This document shows, piece after piece, positions 1 to 6,104 of a DNA stretch of 7,497 bases. Source of the stretch: an uncultured Propionibacteriaceae bacterium (GTDB taxonomy: Bacteria > Actinomycetota > Actinomycetes > Propionibacteriales > Propionibacteriaceae); the NCBI GenBank assembly GCA_947038745.1, contig CAMQXE010000058.1:1-7497 (forward strand), read 5' to 3'. Position 1 is the first letter of the stretch. Every line of letters begins with the position of its first letter. A model generated the notes under the pieces. It did not search any database and was not told the DNA's origin. It was given only the letters and a program-made list of their open reading frames with translations. Position numbers and translations under genes: made by a program.

Positions 1-738
1 ATCTTCGGCAGTTTGTGCTGTGCCGACGTAGCGCAAGTACTGCCCGACATGCTCGGCACAATTGCGTGCTAGCTGACGCCACCCAGACTTTAGTTGCTCA
101 AGTTCCTCAGCCGTATCAGGGGAACGATCCGAACTCACTAAGGACTTAACCGTCAGATCCTCATCGGCGCCCCGGCAATTAACCGGAGTCGATCCACCGG
201 TACCCCGGACATCAAAACCAATCAGGTCGTATTGTTCTAGCCCTACCCAATGCTGGCTTCCCGGCGTTGCCAGCCCAGAGTAGCCAGGCCCGCCAGGATT
301 AAAGAACACCGATCCAAGCACCGGAGATTTTTCAGCCCGACGTCGAGATACCTTCACGGTGATAGCCCGACCGTCTGGTGTGGCGTAATCCATCGGCGCA
401 ATAACGCTGGCGCACTCTCCCTCCGGGCATGATGCCCACACAAGACTCTGAGCGTAATACTTAGCCAAACCCGGTGATCCTGCTGGCGCAGTAGTCATCC
501 CGTCAATGGCGCGATCTGCTAGCGGTAAGTCCGTTTGGCGATCAGGCTGAGTACCCTCGACTAACGCTGACTGCGGCATCGTTGCCGAATGCGGGGCTGG
601 GATCGTTGGGCGCCCAGGTGAAGCAAGAATTGCTGGCCTGGTCGGCGTGCTCTGTGAGGCAGGTAGTGGCACAACGAAATGAGCTGAACACCCCGTCAGC
701 AGGAGAGCCAGCGTTATAGCCCACAGACCTTTTCGCAC
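1..738 (-). CDS. Lipoprotein alpha/beta hydrolase of the TAP (tripeptidyl aminopeptidase-like) family, N-terminal 246 residues, 3' end off the window
   Basis: Read on the minus strand, the frame is open from GTG 738 to base 1, giving 246 codons. An in-frame TAA (748-750) lies just upstream, so no earlier start is possible. The N-terminus is a lipoprotein signal: Arg2-Lys3, a hydrophobic stretch, then the lipobox LLTG-C with Cys17 as the lipidated residue. A Ser/Pro/Thr-rich linker (about 18-90) follows. The hydrolase fold then begins: NPGGPG at 147-152 is the oxyanion-type motif of the family and DVRGTGGS at 176-183 is the typical strand-loop after it. Cys104/Cys109 and Cys188/Cys227 could form disulfides outside the membrane. 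In this family the catalytic serine (GxSYG) lies a few dozen residues after the point where the window stops, so no triad residue can be checked. Inferred role: membrane-anchored extracellular peptidase or esterase; the substrate is unknown. A hydrolase of this type often follows holB in actinobacteria. Confidence 0.88.
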   Translation of the reverse strand, partial: MRKGLWAITLALLLTGCSAHFVVPLPASQSTPTRPAILASPGRPTIPAPHSATMPQSALVEGTQPDRQTDLPLADRAIDGMTTAPAGSPGLAKYYAQSLVWASCPEGECASVIAPMDYATPDGRAITVKVSRRRAEKSPVLGSVFFNPGGPGYSGLATPGSQHWVGLEQYDLIGFDVRGTGGSTPVNCRGADEDLTVKSLVSSDRSPDTAEELEQLKSGWRQLARNCAEHVGQYLRYVGTAQTAED

Positions 739-742
739 GCTG

Positions 743-749
743 CCACCTT
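743..749 (-). promoter_or_regulatory. Ribosome binding site of the lipoprotein hydrolase gene
   Basis: The minus strand reads AAGGTGG, one base off the AAGGAGG consensus, four bases before GTG 738. It supports that GTG as the start of a gene that would be missed if only ATG starts were considered. Confidence 0.7.
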
Positions 750-762
750 ACAATCTTGGATA

Positions 763-808
763 TAACAATGCGGCGACGATCACTGTAGTGGTCGCCGCCG
801 CATTATTA
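763..808 (-). terminator. Long 21-bp hairpin with UACA tetraloop, probable terminator of the DoxX gene
   Basis: Bases 763-783 pair with 788-808 around a four-base loop (784-787). Eighteen of 21 positions are Watson-Crick. In the minus-strand RNA two others (766/805 and 776/795) become G-U wobbles and only 780/791 is a mismatch. In the plus-strand RNA only one of the three would be tolerated, so the structure fits a minus-strand transcript. It begins 11 bases past the DoxX stop codon, and the hydrolase start follows 25 bases after it. The U-tract is weak (UUGUUAUAU at the 3' foot), as often seen for actinobacterial terminators. It could instead be a stabilising 3' hairpin or an attenuator before the hydrolase gene. 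Confidence 0.65.
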
Positions 809-818
809 GTTGTTTACG

Positions 819-1496
819 TTATAGGTAATCGCCAGACAGCTTGGCAGCTTTACGCTCCGCACGACGGTTACGGAACATTGCGTCGAAAGCCCATCCGCCC
901 GAACCTAGGAAGAGGAATACCAAACCGACAGCGGCTAGCAGCAATTCCAACTCACCAACGAAACCCATTTGCCCCGCTTGGAATGGATTTTTCTTGCCCC
1001 ACAGGAAGAAGACCAACATGCCTACTTCAATTGCCATGAGCAAGATACCGGCAAAGCGAGTAGCGAACCCAAGCAAGAAGAAGACCGCAGCCACGATCTC
1101 AGCAATACCTAGACCCCAACCCCAGTAGTTAGACTGCGGCAAGATCGAGTTAGCGAACATCTGGTTTGTTGCGGCAAGATCAGTGAGATGCTGCCAACCA
1201 CGGACACCTAAAATTGCGGCTGTGACGAGACGGAGCACCGTGAATGATAGGGCGCCATTCCACCGGTCTGTCGTGCGCTTGGGCTTAGCCAGTTCATGGT
1301 CAGAGAAAGCAGCCATCGGCGCTGGAGCAGGCGCGACAACACCTAGACGCTTATTGCGCTCTTCGCGCTCGGCTGCACGATCACGAATCGAGGGTTCTAC
1401 TGGGGCCATGATCTGGGTCGGCTCTCCTCCGACAGCCTGAGCCGCAGGCATGGCGATGGTCTTTTCGGTCTGGGCTTCGGGCTGGTTCTCGGTCAC
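819..1496 (-). CDS. DoxX-family integral membrane protein with hydrophilic N-terminal extension
   Basis: The product is 225 residues from GTG 1496. This start is preferred because a perfect AAGGAGG lies five bases before it. An in-frame ATG at 1514 would put that site inside the gene. Residues 1 to about 80 are hydrophilic and rich in Ala, Pro, Glu and Arg, with a charged patch (RDRAAEREERNKR, about 38-50). Four membrane segments follow at roughly 82-105, 125-142, 148-166 and 180-200. The first contains the family pattern VLRLVTAAILGVRGWQHL. The last begins with GELELLLAAVGLVFLFLGSGGW, the typical DoxX GE(x)nLGPG-type segment. The C-terminus is short and basic. DoxX proteins are four-helix inner-membrane proteins, some linked to thiol or redox homeostasis; the biochemical role here is unknown. 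Many members are 130-170 residues, so the extension is extra. The gene stands apart from holB by 84 bases and ends at a hairpin, so it may be its own unit. Confidence 0.9.
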   Translation of the reverse strand: MTENQPEAQTEKTIAMPAAQAVGGEPTQIMAPVEPSIRDRAAEREERNKRLGVVAPAPAPMAAFSDHELAKPKRTTDRWNGALSFTVLRLVTAAILGVRGWQHLTDLAATNQMFANSILPQSNYWGWGLGIAEIVAAVFFLLGFATRFAGILLMAIEVGMLVFFLWGKKNPFQAGQMGFVGELELLLAAVGLVFLFLGSGGWAFDAMFRNRRAERKAAKLSGDYL

Positions 1497-1501
1497 GACA
1501 T

Positions 1502-1508
1502 CCTCCTT
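1502..1508 (-). promoter_or_regulatory. Strong ribosome binding site deciding the DoxX start
   Basis: The minus strand reads AAGGAGG, a perfect anti-16S match, five bases before GTG 1496. Its position downstream of the in-frame ATG at 1514 argues that the ATG is not the start and that the protein is six residues shorter than the longest ORF. Confidence 0.85.
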
Positions 1509-1527
1509 CAACATAAAAGTCAGTTCC

Positions 1528-1555
1528 AGTATCCCCGTTTTAGCTGATATTTAAA
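1528..1555 (-). promoter_or_regulatory. Weak candidate promoter for the DoxX gene
   Basis: On the minus strand TTTAAA (1550-1555) and GATACT (1528-1533) are separated by 16 bases, each matching four of six bases of the sigma-70-type -35 and -10 consensus. A start near 1521 would leave about 25 untranslated bases containing the AAGGAGG site. The match is modest and by eye; read-through from holB is an equally good explanation. Confidence 0.25.
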
Positions 1556-1580
1556 GGAAATGACACGCATCAGCCCCGAA

Positions 1581-2720
1581 TCAAGCGCCCCGCCCCAAAG
1601 AAATCATCATCGATTCCACAGCCAATAACTGCGCGACATTAGCTGCTAATGCCGAACGACAAGCAATGATGGCATCAATCCGTCGAATAGTTTGTTCCGC
1701 CGTAGTGCGGTAGGCCGTTTCGCTCAGCACAGCATGATGATCGCTATTGATCAGTTCCGGATCAACCTGCGTCTGCAACGCGACCACATCTCGGTAATAG
1801 GCCGTAAGCTCAACCAAAACCCGATCAATAGCGTCTCGCTCTAATCGCGTCCGACGCGCTTTCTGCTGCTGCTCAAGATCCTTTTTAGCCCCAGCAGTGT
1901 TCTTGGGTTTAGCTCCCTTAGTACCAAAACCCAGTGCCCGATCAAGCTCCTCATTTTCTGCCTGCTCTAAGCCTTGGGAGATACTCGCAGCTTCCTCTTT
2001 TGCGTTACTCACAACCTGCCCAGCAGCTTCCAAACAAGCACCTAACGATGTCAGCCGCGTGGGAATTGCAAGAATCGCTGCTCGCTTATCACGAGCATCT
2101 TGGCTACGAGCTAGTGCCCTGGCACGCCCAACATGGCCTTGTGCAGCCCGAGCAGCTACCGCAGCGGCTACAGGATCCATGCCATCTCGTTGCACCAGTA
2201 GACGTTCAATATCAGCAACCGCAGGCGTCACAAGATTTAGCTGACGGCATCGTGAACGGATAGTGATAATGACATCTTCTGGCGTAGGCGCACACAAAAT
2301 CCATACCGTGCGTGGAGCAGGTTCCTCGATAGCTTTCAGCAGAGCATCGGCAGCCCGATCAGTCATACGATCAGCATCTTCAATCACGATGAGCTGATAG
2401 CGCTTCAGCGTCGGGCTCATTGATGCACGACGGACTAAATCACGTACCGAGTCAATACCAATCGACAGCTCTTCTGTCCGCATCAAGGTGACGTCTGGGT
2501 GCGCTCCTGAAAGCGCAGTTCGGCAGGCCTGGCACTCGCCACAACCGCCCTCAGAACACTGCAATGCGGCAGCAAAAGCCTTAGCTGCATTGCTCCGCCC
2601 TGATCCTGCCGGGCCGGTGATAAGCCACGCATGCGACATCGCATGGGCCGCGCCAGCGACGCCAGCCTGTAACGTAGCGACAGCCCGCTGCTGACCAATC
2701 AACTCATCCCATACAGTCAC
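1581..2720 (-). CDS. holB: DNA polymerase III subunit delta'
   Basis: This 379-residue AAA+ protein is a clamp-loader subunit that, with delta and tau/gamma, opens and loads the beta sliding clamp in the cytoplasm. Visible motifs in order are the P-loop GPAGSGRS (36-43), a zinc-binding set Cys55, Cys60, Cys63 and Cys66, Walker B LIVIEDAD (110-117), LLKAIEEP (127-134) and the SRC motif (156-158) with its trans-acting Arg157. The P-loop has Arg in place of the usual Lys, as is common in actinobacterial delta'; nucleotide binding by this subunit is therefore uncertain. A charged linker (about 255-298) leads into the helical C-terminal collar domain. The start is GTG 2720, with AGGA (2728-2731) seven bases before it. 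The gene begins 35 bases after tmk, consistent with one transcript for topA, tmk and holB. The length is within the family range. Confidence 0.93.
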   Translation of the reverse strand: MTVWDELIGQQRAVATLQAGVAGAAHAMSHAWLITGPAGSGRSNAAKAFAAALQCSEGGCGECQACRTALSGAHPDVTLMRTEELSIGIDSVRDLVRRASMSPTLKRYQLIVIEDADRMTDRAADALLKAIEEPAPRTVWILCAPTPEDVIITIRSRCRQLNLVTPAVADIERLLVQRDGMDPVAAAVAARAAQGHVGRARALARSQDARDKRAAILAIPTRLTSLGACLEAAGQVVSNAKEEAASISQGLEQAENEELDRALGFGTKGAKPKNTAGAKKDLEQQQKARRTRLERDAIDRVLVELTAYYRDVVALQTQVDPELINSDHHAVLSETAYRTTAEQTIRRIDAIIACRSALAANVAQLLAVESMMISLGRGA

Positions 2721-2755
2721 AGTTACATCCTGCCGTATTGCACTGACATTTGTGG

Positions 2756-3394
2756 CTAGAGCAGCGTTGTTACCCGGTGACGGATAGCCGCAGCCAACCC
2801 AGAAATCGAATCTGATCTGGCCCCTAAGACCAGATAACGGGCTGGATCGCGCTCGGCAAGTTCAAGGAACCAGGCGCGAACTCGCTCATGGAAATCAGCT
2901 CCAGCCAATTCCATGCGGTCCTTATCAGTCTTGGTTTCCACAGCCAGTGTCGGTTCGACGTCAAGAACAACCGTCAAGTCTGGAACCAATCCCGAAACTC
3001 CCCAGTCAATGAGTGAGCGCACCTGATCAACATCAAGGGCCCGCCCAGCGCCTTGGTAAGCCAGCATGGAATCAACGTAGCGATCGGAGATTACCCACGC
3101 CCCTCGTTCGAGCGCTGGAAGGATCACCTCATCGACGTGTTGAGCCTTATCCGCGATAAACAGCAGTGCTTCAGCTCGTGGAGTGAGCTGACCTGTTTGG
3201 GGGCTGAGCAAGATCTCCCGGATCTTAGCCCCCGCTGCGGTCCCACCTGGCTGACGGGTAACAACAACCTCAATGCCCTGTTCGGTCAGCCACTGAGCCA
3301 GTAGTGGCACTTGGGTGCTCTTACCGGCCCCGTCGCCACCCTCAAAAACGATGAAGGTGCCCCGGTTGGGTATCTGTTCAGCGGTTGCATCCAC
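2756..3394 (-). CDS. tmk: Thymidylate kinase (dTMP kinase)
   Basis: Tmk phosphorylates dTMP to dTDP with ATP, the step before dTTP. From GTG 3394 the protein has 212 residues, normal for the family. It shows the P-loop GGDGAGKST (19-27), the dTMP-binding strand TRQPGGT (46-52), AEALLFIADKAQHV (74-87), the DRY motif (104-106) and LAYQGAGR (111-118). The second motif has Gln where TREPGGT is usual. The start could also be GTG 3406, four codons earlier. I prefer 3394 because GGAG (3401-3404) lies six bases before it, whereas 3406 is only five bases past the topA stop and has no clear ribosome binding site. The close spacing suggests co-transcription and perhaps translational coupling with topA. 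Function is near certain; only the start is open. Confidence 0.94.
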   Translation of the reverse strand: MDATAEQIPNRGTFIVFEGGDGAGKSTQVPLLAQWLTEQGIEVVVTRQPGGTAAGAKIREILLSPQTGQLTPRAEALLFIADKAQHVDEVILPALERGAWVISDRYVDSMLAYQGAGRALDVDQVRSLIDWGVSGLVPDLTVVLDVEPTLAVETKTDKDRMELAGADFHERVRAWFLELAERDPARYLVLGARSDSISGLAAAIRHRVTTLL

Positions 3395-3400
3395 GATTAT

Positions 3401-3404
3401 CTCC
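3401..3404 (-). promoter_or_regulatory. Ribosome binding site favouring the GTG 3394 start of tmk
   Basis: The minus strand reads GGTGGAG here, with the GGAG core at 3401-3404, six bases before GTG 3394. The same run contains the alternative start GTG 3404-3406, so the two readings exclude each other: that triplet is either a start codon or part of the ribosome binding site. Confidence 0.55.
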
Positions 3405-3411
3405 ACCCGTA

Positions 3412-6030
3412 TTACTTGGCAGTTTTCTTTGTCGTGGTCTTCTTTGCTGGTGCTGCCTTCTTCGTTGTTGCCTTCTTCACCGTGCGTTTGCGTGGCGTGG
3501 CTGGCCCCTTGGCACGCTTCTCGGCAAGCAACTCAGCAGCCCGCTCGATCGTCATCGCCTCAACCGAATCATCTTTACGCAAAGTCGCGTTATATTCGCC
3601 ATCAGTTACATATGCACCAAAGCGTCCATCTTTAATGACGACTGGCTTGCCCGTTGCCGGATCTTCGCCAAGCTCACGTAACGGGCCTGCTGCTGCAGCC
3701 CGACCACGTTGCTTCGGCTGAGCATAAATCGCCTTTGCTTCTTCAAGTGTGATGGTGAACAGAGCCTGCTCGCTCGGCAATGTGCGCGAATCCGTCCCCT
3801 TCTTCAAGTACGGTCCGTAGCGACCATTTTGCGCGGTGATGGTTACTCCATCATCATCGCCCAAGGTACGCGGCAAGCTCAGCAACTGCGTTGCTTGCTC
3901 CAACGTCACGGTCTGCAAGGACATATCTTTGAACAAGCTCCCGGTCTTCGCCTTAGCAGTGCTGCCTTCGGGCAAAATCTCGGTGACGTAGGGCCCAAAT
4001 CGGCCAGCGCGCGCAACAATCGTCAAACCTGTTTCCGGGTCGGTTCCAAGCGTGCGCTCCTCCCCCATCGGATTAGCCAACAGCTCCTTGGCCTTAGCCA
4101 AAGTCAGCTCCTCAGGGGGCAAGGTGTCATCGACATTTGCGCGATTATCTGAGCCATCTTCGACGTAGGTGCCATAGCGACCAACGCGCACAACGACGCC
4201 GTCGCCAAGCTCAAACGTTGAAATTGCGCGAGCGTCAATATCGCCTAGATCAGTTACCGCATCATGCAGACCTTCACGCGCATCAGAGCCGTAATAAAAG
4301 TCCTTCAAGGTCTGGAGCCGCTGCGCATCGCCCTTGGCGATATCGTCAAGAATCTCCTCGACCGATGCCGTGAAATCGTAATCGACTAGGTGAGTGAAAT
4401 GCTCTTCTAGTAAGTTCGTCACAGCGAATGCCAGCCAGGTCGGGACCAGTGCCGAACCCTTCTTAAAGACGTAGTCGCGCGCAGTAATCGTGCGAATAAT
4501 GCTGGCATAGGTTGATGGACGGCCAATGTCGAGATCTTCAAGTTTGGCTACCAAACTCGCCTCGGTGTAACGGGCCGGTGGCTTGGTTGCGTGAGTTTCC
4601 ATTGCAACCTTCAACGCCGCCAACAACTGCCCCTCGGCCAGCTTCGGAATCCGCGCTGACTGCTCATCTTCAGGCTCGTCAAGAGACTCGTCGTAGGCCT
4701 TCAAGAAACCAGGGAAGGTGATCGTCGAACCTGAAGCTGAGAAGTTCACCGGCTCACTGCCAGCCTCAGCCGACAACCGCACCGACATAGTCAAACCCTC
4801 AGCATCAGCCATCTGCGATGCAACCGTGCGCATCCAGATCAACTCATACAACCGGAATTGATCTCCCGTAAGACCGGTCACCTTGGGAGCCTTGAAATGC
4901 TCACCCGCTGGGCGAATTGCCTCGTGGGCTTCTTGGGCATTCTTCACCTTGGAGGTGTAGACCCGAGCCTTGGCCGGTAAGTAACGCTCGCCATATAGCG
5001 TGACGACGGCCTCGCGGGCAGCGTTGAGCGCTGTCACAGACAACGTAACCGAATCGGTACGCATATAGGTGATGAAGCCACGCTCATAAAGTTCCTGTGC
5101 GACACTCATCGTGCGCTGCGCGGTGAATCCCAACTTGCGGGCAGCTTCCTGCTGCAACGTCGTCGTACGGAACGGAGCAAATGGCTTACGAGTAAAGGGC
5201 TTCGATTCCACCCCATCGACGCAGAAATCACAGCCCGCGAGCGCCTCGGCCAAATTCGCCGCCTGGCTCTCGTCTAAGACCACCGCATTCTTCGCGGTAA
5301 GCACACCTTTAGCGTTGAAATCCTTGCCGGTTGCTACCTTCTTACCGCCAACATGGGTAAGTCGTGCGGCAAACGTCTGAGGTTCAGCTTGGGCACCGGC
5401 ATCTAAGGTGGCCACCAGATCAGCAAATTGCGCGACGGTGAACGCCATTCGCTCTCGCTCGCGATCCACAACTAAACGGGTCGCTACCGACTGTACCCGG
5501 CCTGCCGACAACTTCGGCATGACCTTCTTCCACAACACCGGCGACACTTCGTAGCCGTAGAGACGGTCGAGAATACGTCGAGTCTCTTGCGCATCAACCA
5601 AAGCATAATCCAGCTCACGGGGGTTCTTCACCGCGTTCTGGATCGCTTGGGGCGTGATCTCGACGAACTCCATCCGCTTCACCGGAACCGATGGCTTTAA
5701 CTCCTGCAGCAGGTGCCAGGCAATAGCCTCCCCTTCGCGGTCGTTATCTGTCGCGAGGATGAGTTCATCAACGTGCTTAAGTTTTTCTTTAAGAGTCTTG
5801 AGCGTGGCCTTCTTATCTGCGCTGACCACGTAGAGCGGAGTGAAATCATGCTCAACATCGATGCCGGTCCGCGCCCAAGGTTGCCCCTTGTACTTCGCTG
5901 GGACTTCGCTAGCTCCTGTCGGAAGATCGCGGATATGTCCACGCGATGATTCGACGATGTAGCCATCGCCCAAGTACGACGCAATGCTTTGCACCTTTGT
6001 CGGAGACTCCACGATGACCAGGGTCGTCAC
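3412..6030 (-). CDS. topA: DNA topoisomerase I (type IA, omega protein)
   Basis: TopA relaxes negatively supercoiled DNA by single-strand passage through a 5'-phosphotyrosine link. From GTG 6030 it has 872 residues. The TOPRIM domain opens with LVIVESPTK (Glu8) and has the metal-binding DNDREGE (Asp95, Asp97, Glu99). YGYEVSPVLWKK and KLSAGRVQSVATR follow at about 158-185. The active-site tyrosine is Tyr322 in GFITYMRTDS (codon 5065-5067). The C-terminus has four repeats centred on GRYGTY (617-622), GRFGPY (676-681), GRYGPY (736-741) and GRFGAY (802-807), with no zinc cysteines. It ends in a Lys/Thr/Ala tail (about 846-872), the actinobacterial arrangement, in which such tails are known to aid DNA binding and processivity. 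GTG 6030 is chosen over GTG 6054 because GAAAGG precedes it and homology begins at TTLVIVE. It is the probable head of the topA-tmk-holB unit. Confidence 0.97.
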   Translation of the reverse strand: MTTLVIVESPTKVQSIASYLGDGYIVESSRGHIRDLPTGASEVPAKYKGQPWARTGIDVEHDFTPLYVVSADKKATLKTLKEKLKHVDELILATDNDREGEAIAWHLLQELKPSVPVKRMEFVEITPQAIQNAVKNPRELDYALVDAQETRRILDRLYGYEVSPVLWKKVMPKLSAGRVQSVATRLVVDRERERMAFTVAQFADLVATLDAGAQAEPQTFAARLTHVGGKKVATGKDFNAKGVLTAKNAVVLDESQAANLAEALAGCDFCVDGVESKPFTRKPFAPFRTTTLQQEAARKLGFTAQRTMSVAQELYERGFITYMRTDSVTLSVTALNAAREAVVTLYGERYLPAKARVYTSKVKNAQEAHEAIRPAGEHFKAPKVTGLTGDQFRLYELIWMRTVASQMADAEGLTMSVRLSAEAGSEPVNFSASGSTITFPGFLKAYDESLDEPEDEQSARIPKLAEGQLLAALKVAMETHATKPPARYTEASLVAKLEDLDIGRPSTYASIIRTITARDYVFKKGSALVPTWLAFAVTNLLEEHFTHLVDYDFTASVEEILDDIAKGDAQRLQTLKDFYYGSDAREGLHDAVTDLGDIDARAISTFELGDGVVVRVGRYGTYVEDGSDNRANVDDTLPPEELTLAKAKELLANPMGEERTLGTDPETGLTIVARAGRFGPYVTEILPEGSTAKAKTGSLFKDMSLQTVTLEQATQLLSLPRTLGDDDGVTITAQNGRYGPYLKKGTDSRTLPSEQALFTITLEEAKAIYAQPKQRGRAAAAGPLRELGEDPATGKPVVIKDGRFGAYVTDGEYNATLRKDDSVEAMTIERAAELLAEKRAKGPATPRKRTVKKATTKKAAPAKKTTTKKTAK

Positions 6031-6039
6031 GCCTTGAGA

Positions 6040-6045
6040 CCTTTC
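6040..6045 (-). promoter_or_regulatory. Ribosome binding site favouring the GTG 6030 start of topA
   Basis: The minus strand reads GAAAGG, nine bases before GTG 6030. A second AAGG (6032-6035) is too close to act alone. No comparable sequence precedes the upstream in-frame GTG 6054, which would add eight residues not expected from the family. Confidence 0.5.
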
Positions 6046-6052
6046 TCTATTC

Positions 6053-6071
6053 ACTGCGCTTACTACGCAGT
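6053..6071 (-). other. Small hairpin between the methyltransferase and topA
   Basis: ACTGCG (6053-6058) and CGCAGT (6066-6071) form a perfect 6-bp stem with a seven-base loop, 22 bases before the topA start. No U-tract follows on the minus strand (AATAGAGAAAGG), so it is not a classical terminator. It could be a leader structure or an operator-like inverted repeat, or chance. No convincing promoter was seen in the 74-base gap 6031-6104. Confidence 0.35.
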
Positions 6072-6104
6072 ACTCGGGCTAGCGTACGCCACCACACCTC
6101 AAGA

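Noticed and set aside
542..724. Minus-strand 60-codon frame beginning MGYNAG
   Set aside because: It overlaps the lipoprotein hydrolase in another frame. That frame has a ribosome binding site, lipobox and family motifs; this one has none.
1510..1515. TATGTT as a -10 box for DoxX
   Set aside because: Transcription would begin inside or after the AAGGAGG site, leaving no usable ribosome binding site before GTG 1496.
1855..1956. Charged Lys/Gln/Arg-rich segment in holB as a possible insertion
   Set aside because: A charged linker between the AAA+ and collar domains is usual in actinobacterial delta' proteins.
3415..3500. Pyrimidine-rich, TTC/TTG-repetitive tract on the plus strand, possibly a repeat or terminator
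   Set aside because: It is the codon-level shadow of the Lys/Thr/Ala tail of TopA (AAG and ACC codons), with no hairpin.
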